This document shows, in pieces, positions 14,170-19,490 of a stretch of DNA of 19,490 nt. The stretch covers positions 1 to 19,490 of the forward strand of contig JBPOIS010000102.1 in NCBI GenBank assembly GCA_052034295.1, in the 5' to 3' direction. The translations under genes and the position numbers were made by a program. Within the stretch, counting starts at the first letter, position 1. The number at the start of each line of letters is the position of its first letter. The notes under the pieces are model-generated. The model searched no databases, was not told the origin of the DNA, and saw only the letters and a program-made list of their open reading frames with translations. Origin of the DNA: JBPOIS01 sp052034295 (GTDB lineage Bacteria; Pseudomonadota; Gammaproteobacteria; Pseudomonadales; Moraxellaceae).

Positions 14170-16350
14170 TCAGGAGGTGGGGGCGCCACTGCGCGCCTGT
14201 ACCGGCTGCAGCTGTTGCAGGTCCAGCAGCACATTGGCTGCTTCCTGGATGAAGGCTTCATCCTCGGGCAGTGGCGGACGCTGGTCGCGCTTCATGCGGC
14301 CACGGATCTCCCCCTGGGCATCCAGGGCGGCCTGATAGACTTCCCACGAGGCGTAGGGCTTCTGGCCGGTGGCAATGCGGCGCTGGTTTTCGGCTTCGAG
14401 GGTCTTGCGCTCGGTGTCGAGCACCTGCTGCTGGCGCTGGCCCAGGTTCAGCGACACCACCTTGCGGGCGCTGTTTTCATCGGCAATCCGGCGCAGTTCG
14501 TTGATGTAGATGAACTGGGGATCACGGGCCTGCCGCTGCACCGACTGCCGGGCCAGCTGTGGCATGACCACACTGTAGTTGTTGACGCGGACAAAGGGCG
14601 CGGTGGCAATGGTGTCCCATTTCAGGGCGTTTTTGGCTTTGCGCTCGCCGTATTCATCGTCTTCGTAGATGCTGACCAGATTGATGTCGGGAATCACCCC
14701 CTTGTTCTGGGTGCTGCCGCCGGTGATCCGGTAAAACTTGCGCTGGGTCAGGGTGGCCTGCCCGTAGGCCAGGTCATCCATCTGCACCTGTGCGGTGCCC
14801 TTGCCGGTGGTGGTGCTGCCCAGCACCAGCCCACGGCCATAGTCCTGGATCGCCGCCGCAAAAATCTCACTGGCCGAGGCCGAGGCCAGATTCACCAGCA
14901 CCACCATCGGGCCGGTGTATTCCTGCGCGCCGCCATCCTGGTCCTGATAGACGTTGATGCTGCCATTGCCATCGCGGATCTGCACCAGCGGCCCCTGCGG
15001 GATGAACATCGCCAGCATGCGCGACACTTCTTCCAGCGAACCGCCGGGGTTGTTGCGCAGGTCCACCACCAGCCCGTCAATCCCCTGGGCCTTCAGGGCA
15101 CGCAGGGCCTGCTGGGTGTCTTCACTGACGCTGCGGTAGCTGTTGCCCTGACGGCGGGCCTTGTAGTTGAAATAAAACGACGGAATGTCCAGCACACCGA
15201 TGCGGTAGGGTTTGCCACCGCGCTGCTGCTCCAGCACCCGGGTCTGCACCCCGGCGTCCTTTTCCTCGATCACATCGCGGACCAGCGTCACCAGCCGGCT
15301 TTGTGCATTGGGCTGCTGCACGCGCAGGGTCACCCGGCTGCCCTGGGTGCCGCGGATCAGGCCGACGATTTCGTTGCTGGGCCAGCCGACCACGTCCACC
15401 ATGGGCTTGCCATCCTGGGCAATCCCGGTGATGCGGTCGCCGACCTTGATCTGGCCGGATTTGTTGGCCGGGCCGCCCTCGACGATGCTCTCGATGCGGG
15501 TGTAATCCTCATTGCCGCGCTCGGGCCGGATCGACACGCCGATGCCGATCAGCTGCAGGGTGGTCTGCCGGTTCATTTCCATGGCTTCGACCGGGGCAAA
15601 GTAGTTGCTGTGCGGGTCGTAGGTGGCCAGGGCGGCATTCAGGACCATTTCCACCGCCCGGTCACTTTTGAGGCGGCTGATCTGCTCGCCCTGCCGGGTG
15701 TAGCGGCGCTTCAGGGTGTCCACCGGGCTCAGGTTGCTGCTGCGCAGGTCCTGCCCCTGTGCCAGCGACGGATCGGCCTGCAGGGCTTTTTGTTTGGCCT
15801 GGTCTTCCTGATAGGAAATGGTCATGCTGATCAACTGCGACACCAGCTGCTGGCGCCAGAATTCGCGCTGCTCGGCCGGGGTGGCAAAAAACGCGGCCTT
15901 TTCGCGGTCGGTGTTCAGGCTGCCCTGCCCCTGCAGGTCGATGGGCTGGCTGAGCTGCGTCAGCATGAACTGGTTAAAGGCCAGCAGGCGCTGCCGGTAC
16001 AGGTTGTAGATGTCAAACGCGGCGTCCAGATTGCCCGCTTTCAGGTCCTGCCCCAGGGTGTCGCCATAGCGCTGGCGAAAGTCGTCCACTTCGGACTGCA
16101 AAAACAGGCTGTGTTCGGCATCGAGCAAATCCAGGTACATGTCGAGGATACGCCGCGACACCGCCTCGGTGATCGGCTGGTTCAGGTAGTGCTGGCGGTC
16201 CAGCCGCATCGACAGCTGCCGCGCCACCAGCGCCTGATCGCGGCTGGGCTGCAACTGCTGCAGCGCAATGGCGGCATCGGCATAAACATAAGAAAGGCCA
16301 AAGCCTCCGCCCAGCAACAAAACCAGGGCAGCCAGTGTATTGGGTTTCAT
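14170..16350 (-). CDS. prc: Periplasmic C-terminal processing protease Prc (Tsp)
   Basis: A 726-residue S41 protease of the long Prc type. An N-terminal signal (residues 1-23, hydrophobic core from about 5) exports it. The helical N-terminal domain is at roughly 30-260, the PDZ domain at about 263-358 (I-G-I-G-V-S-I…G-P-A-N-K-S-G-Q-I-K-V-G-D-R-I), then the protease core with D-L-R-N-N-P-G-G-S, catalytic Ser492 (N-L-A-S-A-S-A-S-E-I-F) and Lys517 (T-T-G-K-G-T); their spacing of 25 equals that in E. coli Prc. A C-terminal DUF3340-type helical region follows. Prc degrades ssrA-tagged and misfolded periplasmic proteins and regulates peptidoglycan hydrolases such as MepS. The ATG at 16350 is chosen because AGGA sits at good spacing; ATG 16362 adds four residues but has the AGG directly adjacent. 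The frame open to 16461 lies upstream of the promoter. Confidence 0.93.
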   Translation of the reverse strand: MKPNTLAALVLLLGGGFGLSYVYADAAIALQQLQPSRDQALVARQLSMRLDRQHYLNQPITEAVSRRILDMYLDLLDAEHSLFLQSEVDDFRQRYGDTLGQDLKAGNLDAAFDIYNLYRQRLLAFNQFMLTQLSQPIDLQGQGSLNTDREKAAFFATPAEQREFWRQQLVSQLISMTISYQEDQAKQKALQADPSLAQGQDLRSSNLSPVDTLKRRYTRQGEQISRLKSDRAVEMVLNAALATYDPHSNYFAPVEAMEMNRQTTLQLIGIGVSIRPERGNEDYTRIESIVEGGPANKSGQIKVGDRITGIAQDGKPMVDVVGWPSNEIVGLIRGTQGSRVTLRVQQPNAQSRLVTLVRDVIEEKDAGVQTRVLEQQRGGKPYRIGVLDIPSFYFNYKARRQGNSYRSVSEDTQQALRALKAQGIDGLVVDLRNNPGGSLEEVSRMLAMFIPQGPLVQIRDGNGSINVYQDQDGGAQEYTGPMVVLVNLASASASEIFAAAIQDYGRGLVLGSTTTGKGTAQVQMDDLAYGQATLTQRKFYRITGGSTQNKGVIPDINLVSIYEDDEYGERKAKNALKWDTIATAPFVRVNNYSVVMPQLARQSVQRQARDPQFIYINELRRIADENSARKVVSLNLGQRQQQVLDTERKTLEAENQRRIATGQKPYASWEVYQAALDAQGEIRGRMKRDQRPPLPEDEAFIQEAANVLLDLQQLQPVQARSGAPTS

Positions 16351-16397
16351 GGTCGGCAACATCCTGTCCACAGCGGCAACGCAAATCTGATGGCCTG

Positions 16398-16406
16398 ACT
16401 GTAGCA
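16398..16406 (-). promoter_or_regulatory. Candidate extended -10 promoter for prc
   Basis: TG-C-TACAGT on the minus strand, hexamer at 16398-16403. Transcription would start near 16391, about 40 nt before the chosen start codon. The -35 is not convincing. Confidence 0.45.
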
Positions 16407-16453
16407 GAAGCCATGCCATTTCCGGTATCGTGTTTGCTGAATTGCGCGTGTCC

Positions 16454-16483
16454 GTGACCAATTCCCCGCAGGTTTTGCATACT
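16454..16483 (+). promoter_or_regulatory. Candidate promoter for nagZ
   Basis: GTGACC (16454-16459), an 18-nt spacer and CATACT (16478-16483). Back to back with the prc promoter in the 186-nt divergent region. Confidence 0.4.
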
Positions 16484-16536
16484 GCGCAGGGGGAACGGGC
16501 GGGACGCGGTCCCTGGGTTTTTGTTGAGGAGCTGCC

Positions 16537-17577
16537 ATGCTGGGCGCGTTGATGCTGGATGTACAGGGCACGCAGTTGACGCCGGACGACCAGCAGGTGT
16601 TACAGCACCCCCAGGTGGGTGGGGTGATCCTGTTTGGCCGCAACGTGGTGGATGCCGAACAGGTACAGGCGCTGACCGCCGCCATCCGCGCGGTGCGCCC
16701 GGAGCTGCTGATCGGAGTCGATCAGGAGGGCGGCCGGGTGCAGCGCCTGAAGGCTGGATTTACCCGCCTGCCACCGATGCGGGCGCTGGGCCGGGTGCAC
16801 GATCAGGACCCCGGGGCCGCGCTGGCACTGGCGCAGACCTGTGGCTGGCTGATGGCCAGTGAGGTGCTTTCGGTGGGGATCGACCTGAGCTTTGCGCCGG
16901 TGCTGGACCTTGATGGGGTGAGCACGGTGATTGGCGACCGCAGTTTTCATGCTGATCCGGCGGTGATCGTGGCGCTGGCCGGGGCCTTTCTGCGTGGCAT
17001 GCATGAGGCGGGCATGGCCACCACCGGCAAGCATTTTCCGGGGCATGGGTCGGTGCTGGCCGATTCACACATTGCCGCCCCCGTGGATGACCGCAGTCTG
17101 GACGCGCTGCGCGCTACTGACCTGCAGGCGTTTTTGCCACTGTTGCCCGAGCTGGATGCGCTGATGCCGGCCCATGTGATTTATCCACAGGTTTGTCCAC
17201 AGCCTGCCGGGTTTTCGGCGTTCTGGCTGCAGACCTTCCTGCGCGGTGAGCTGGGCTACGACGGGGTGCTGTTTTCCGATGACCTGAGCATGGAGGCTGC
17301 CTGTGTGGCCGGGGATGCCGGGGACCGGCTGCGTGCGGCACTGAACGCCGGTTGCGACATGGGGCTGGTGTGCAACAACCGCAGCGCTGCCCTGACCGCC
17401 CTGCAGGCGATTGCCGATGCGCCGCTGCCCCATCAGGCCCGGCTGGCACGCATGCGCGGACAGCGGGTGGACCGCGCCGCCCTGCTGGCGTCACCGCGCT
17501 GGCAGGCTGCCGTGGCGGCGGTGACGCCGCTGTGTACACCGCTGCCCACCCAGCTCGACCCAGTGGCCAACCGCTGA
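16537..17577 (+). CDS. nagZ: beta-N-acetylhexosaminidase NagZ
   Basis: A 346-residue cytoplasmic family-3 glycoside hydrolase that removes GlcNAc from anhydro-muropeptides during peptidoglycan recycling; in bacteria with inducible AmpC its products are the inducing signal. Single (beta/alpha)8 domain of normal length. Motifs: I-L-F-G-R-N (31-36), V-D-Q-E-G-G-R-V (61-68), I-G-D-R-S-F (132-137), K-H-F-P-G-H-G (165-171), the D-S-H catalytic dyad loop (D176, H178), and F-S-D-D-L-S-M-E-A-A with nucleophile D248. A strong GAGGAG ribosome site sits about nine bases upstream of the ATG. Divergent from prc and first of three tightly packed genes. Confidence 0.96.
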   Translation: MLGALMLDVQGTQLTPDDQQVLQHPQVGGVILFGRNVVDAEQVQALTAAIRAVRPELLIGVDQEGGRVQRLKAGFTRLPPMRALGRVHDQDPGAALALAQTCGWLMASEVLSVGIDLSFAPVLDLDGVSTVIGDRSFHADPAVIVALAGAFLRGMHEAGMATTGKHFPGHGSVLADSHIAAPVDDRSLDALRATDLQAFLPLLPELDALMPAHVIYPQVCPQPAGFSAFWLQTFLRGELGYDGVLFSDDLSMEAACVAGDAGDRLRAALNAGCDMGLVCNNRSAALTALQAIADAPLPHQARLARMRGQRVDRAALLASPRWQAAVAAVTPLCTPLPTQLDPVANR

Positions 17578-17602
17578 TGTTTTTTGTACGCCAGGGATGA
17601 CC

Positions 17603-18478
17603 ATGACCGAACACGCCCCCCAGCGCCCTGCGCCGTCCGAGCGCTCTCCCCACCGGCACATTTCCTTCACCGCCCACTACACCGGCTACGTCTGGCATCA
17701 GCTGGGCTGGTCGCACCCGGCCCTGCTGACCGCCAAGGGTGCCCGACTGGGCCGCTGGCTGGGTCCTGTGGAGCGCTGGATGGTGCGCCGGACCGGCCAC
17801 AGCATCACCACCACCCTGCGCGCCCGCCACACCCTGATCGACCGGGAAATCGAACGGCTGATTGCCGCCCACCCGGACCTGCAGGTGCTGGAACTGGCGG
17901 CAGGCCTGTCACCACGGGGCTGGCGCTTCAAGCAGCGCCATCCGCAGCTGGTGTATGTGGAGGCTGATCTGCCGCAGATGGCCCAGACCAAGCAGCAGGC
18001 GCTGGCGCAGATCAGCGATCCGGTGCCGGAGGTGGTGCCGCTGGATGTGTTCACGGCGCAGTTCGAGCAGGTGCTGGGCCACTTTGACCCGCAGCGTCCG
18101 CTGCTGATCGTGTCGGAAGGTCTGGTGAATTATTTTGACCTGACCCTGCTGGCACAGCTGTGGCAACGGCTGGCCACTGGCCTGCAGGGCTTCGCGCAGG
18201 GGTTCTACATCACCGACCTGTACGCACGTCCAGTGACCCACCCGCGCGCCCGGCTGATCCTGTCCACGGCCCGACTGCTGAAATACGTGTCGCGCAGTGC
18301 GTTTGCTTATCACTACGAAAGCCCCGCCGAGGTGGAAGCCGCCCTGCAACAGGCTGGATTCCAGCGGGTGCAGGTGTTCCAGCCCAGCGATGCCGACCAT
18401 CCAGAACAGCGGACCCACCAGGGCGATCTGGTCTGGGTGATCCGTGCGGAACGGCAGGCCACAGGGTCCAGCGGCTGA
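17603..18478 (+). CDS. Class I SAM-dependent methyltransferase, LCM/PPM-like
   Basis: A 291-residue protein with a Rossmann-type SAM site: V-L-E-L-A-A-G-L-S-P-R-G (95-106) as motif I and Y-V-E-A-D-L-P (118-124) as the acidic post-motif. The helical N-terminus before the fold, the E-L-A-A-G-x-S-x-R-G form of motif I and the I-V-S-E-G-L-V-N-Y-F segment (169-178) resemble the leucine carboxyl methyltransferase / PPM group, whose bacterial members mostly have unknown substrates. The ATG at 17603 is used because AGGG lies eight bases upstream; the ATG at 17597 abuts that site. It begins 25 nt after nagZ and its stop overlaps the lysE start (TGATG), so the three genes probably form an operon. The substrate cannot be told from the sequence. 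Confidence 0.85.
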   Translation: MTEHAPQRPAPSERSPHRHISFTAHYTGYVWHQLGWSHPALLTAKGARLGRWLGPVERWMVRRTGHSITTTLRARHTLIDREIERLIAAHPDLQVLELAAGLSPRGWRFKQRHPQLVYVEADLPQMAQTKQQALAQISDPVPEVVPLDVFTAQFEQVLGHFDPQRPLLIVSEGLVNYFDLTLLAQLWQRLATGLQGFAQGFYITDLYARPVTHPRARLILSTARLLKYVSRSAFAYHYESPAEVEAALQQAGFQRVQVFQPSDADHPEQRTHQGDLVWVIRAERQATGSSG

Positions 18479-19059
18479 TGGTGGCACTGGCTTTTCTGGG
18501 ACTGGTGAGTACCCTGCTGCTCACCCCCGGCCCCTCCAACACCCTGCTGGCCACGGCCGGGGCGCAACAGGGGCTGCGGCGGTCCTGGCCGTTGATTCCC
18601 GCCGAGGCGCTGGGCTATGTGCTGGCCATCTCGGTCTGGGGCTGGCTGCTCAGCCACCTGCTGGATCAGCTGCCGTGGGCGGTGCGGGTGCTGCGGCTGC
18701 TGTGCGCCCTGTACCTGATCCGGGTGGCGCTGCGGTTATGGCGCAGTCCGGCGCTGCAGTCTGCCGACCGGCTGTCACCGGCGGTGCTGCTGCTGACCAC
18801 GCTGTTCAATCCCAAGGCATTTTTGTTTGCCTCACTGATTTTTCCGGCGGCCTGCTGGCAGGATACCGGGGTATACCTGGCGCATCTGGGGGCGTTTCTG
18901 GGCCTGCTGGGGCCGATCGCCCTGCTGTGGATCAGTGTGGGGACGCTGCTGGAACGGCTGTCCGGACGGCATCTGGGTCCCAGCGTCATCCCCCGCACCG
19001 CCTCGGTGGTGCTGGTGGGCTTTGCCGGCTGGATGCTGCTGGCGGTGTGGCGGGGGTGA
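18478..19059 (+). CDS. LysE/RhtB family amino-acid exporter
   Basis: A 193-residue membrane protein with about six hydrophobic segments. The LysE-family signature L-L-T-P-G-P-S-N-T-L-L (about residues 14-24) sits after the first helix, and the N-P-K-A-F-L-F motif lies after the basic loop (about 111-117), both diagnostic. The family exports amino acids or related small metabolites. The length is slightly short of the usual 200-210. Translation is coupled to the methyltransferase through the one-base TGATG overlap; no separate ribosome site is needed. The transported compound is unknown. Confidence 0.88.
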   Translation: MVALAFLGLVSTLLLTPGPSNTLLATAGAQQGLRRSWPLIPAEALGYVLAISVWGWLLSHLLDQLPWAVRVLRLLCALYLIRVALRLWRSPALQSADRLSPAVLLLTTLFNPKAFLFASLIFPAACWQDTGVYLAHLGAFLGLLGPIALLWISVGTLLERLSGRHLGPSVIPRTASVVLVGFAGWMLLAVWRG

Positions 19060-19174
19060 GGTTTTCTGCAGGTTCAGGGCAGGAAGGTTGCGTTGGGGGA
19101 AAGTGGGGCTGTGGGGGCTTTTTCAACCCCTGCGTCAGGGAGGTGAATACATCAGGCAAAAACACTGAAAAAAA

Positions 19175-19230
19175 GGACAGTAAAAGAATCACACACACCA
19201 TCGGCAGACCCACCAGTGCAAACTCGACGC
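19175..19230 (-). pseudogene. Possible remnant of a TadE-like membrane protein gene
   Basis: The minus-strand frame reads R-V-E-F-A-L-V-G-L-P-M followed by a hydrophobic run (V-C-V-I-L-L-L-S-F-F). This is the form of the N-terminal segment of TadE/TadG pseudopilins (…VEFALVLP-LLL…). After about 30 residues the reading turns into Pro-rich sequence with no TadE similarity, and the only start is a TTG without a ribosome site. The likeness is short and could be chance. Confidence 0.3.
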
Positions 19231-19320
19231 GATGCGAAGCGGTTAAAGGTCGAACCAATTGCCTGATGTGATCCGGGCCGAACGTTAGGCTGCGGGGTCA
19301 TCCAGTTAATAGCGGGCAGG

Positions 19321-19374
19321 CTGCCTCTTACTTCCGGCCCCTTCAATACCCTGCTGGCGATGGCCGGAAAACAA
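19321..19374 (+). pseudogene. Degenerate fragment of a LysE-family gene
   Basis: The frame reads L-P-L-T-S-G-P-F-N-T-L-L-A-M-A-G, which corresponds to L-L-L-T-P-G-P-S-N-T-L-L-A-T-A-G of the intact exporter 0.8 kb upstream (18514-18561). The two DNA stretches agree at roughly 80% over ~50 bases. No start codon precedes it in frame and the match is lost after about 18 residues, so only a relic of a lysE-type gene remains. Confidence 0.55.
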
Positions 19375-19490
19375 GCACTTCTCTTTCAGATGGGAGACAG
19401 CTTGCTCCACCTCCTCTACCTGAGTAACACCCTGAAAAAGATATATCAATCTATGAACAATTCCGTATACCGCGTAATTTGAAGGATTTT

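Larger units (their letters stand above)
19060..19490. other. Right-end stretch without an intact gene
   Basis: About 430 nt follow lysE with no ORF that I believe is expressed intact. A weak G-rich/C-rich fold-back at about 19113-19130 lacks a U-tract, so no clear terminator for the nagZ operon is seen. The stretch holds a TadE-like fragment on the minus strand and a degenerate LysE N-terminus on the plus strand, described separately. The last ~60 bases are noticeably more AT-rich than the rest, which may mark the edge of another region. Confidence 0.5.

Noticed and set aside
13999..16398. 799-codon open frame on the plus strand, antisense to prc
   Set aside because: No domain or motif, composition typical of an antisense shadow; Prc on the minus strand has all its catalytic residues.
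19250..19290. attC-like sequence (…CGAACGTTAGGC…) suggesting an integron cassette
   Set aside because: GTTAGGC fits the right-hand core, but I found no matching RYYYAAC partner with paired arms upstream and no cassette gene or integrase.
1..19490. CRISPR arrays, tRNA or rRNA genes, insertion sequences, phage genes
   Set aside because: No regularly spaced repeats, no cloverleaf with proper arms, no transposase or phage protein in any frame.

Overview
The window is a high-GC stretch (by eye well above 60% G+C) of gammaproteobacterial core chromosome. Three things point to this class: the block ubiI-ubiH-pepP-ygfB-(zapB-like)-zapA-6S RNA-ygfA, the divergent rsmI / yraN-dolP pair, and a small acidic protein with the C-terminal signature of SutA, the RNA-polymerase-binding factor known from Pseudomonas. 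The best guess is a member of Pseudomonadales, possibly a GC-rich relative of Moraxellaceae. The placement is inferred from gene content, not from any search. Gene density is high, and nearly all coding sequence belongs to recognisable families.

Layout. 1-2112: BON-domain lipoprotein gene dolP and yraN on the minus strand, divergent from rsmI on the plus strand. 2138-2608: a DUF805 membrane protein with its own promoter, ending in a bidirectional terminator shared with the minus-strand SutA-like gene. 3079-5588: the ubiquinone hydroxylases ubiH and ubiI, overlapping by 4 nt, with a good promoter upstream. 5670-7877: ygfB-pepP on the minus strand, closed by a strong terminator. 7882-9702: a plus-strand division block starts from a good sigma-70-like promoter: a coiled-coil ZapB-like protein, zapA, 6S RNA (ssrS) with its own promoter, then the 5-formyltetrahydrofolate cyclo-ligase gene. 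9745-12159: lon, followed by a terminator. 12202-12489: a non-coding stretch with three inverted repeats. 12490-12927: a DUF3592 membrane protein. 12954-16350: on the minus strand, the periplasmic protease Prc/Tsp, a small four-helix membrane protein and a membrane-anchored PH-like protein. 16537-19059: nagZ, a SAM-dependent methyltransferase and a LysE-family exporter in an apparent operon. 19060-19490: no intact gene, but a short degenerate copy of the LysE N-terminus and a possible TadE-like remnant.

Themes. Envelope quality control and peptidoglycan recycling (DolP, Prc, NagZ, YgfB) lie beside cell-division control (ZapA and a ZapB-like protein), aerobic ubiquinone synthesis (UbiH, UbiI) and stress or stationary-phase regulation (Lon, 6S RNA, SutA-like).

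I found no CRISPR array, phage, insertion sequence, tRNA or rRNA, and no convincing novel multi-gene system. The parts that deserve a second look are the SutA-like protein, the unusually long ZapB-like protein, the structured lon-DUF3592 intergenic region, the LCM-like methyltransferase and LysE pair behind nagZ, and the decayed right-hand end.
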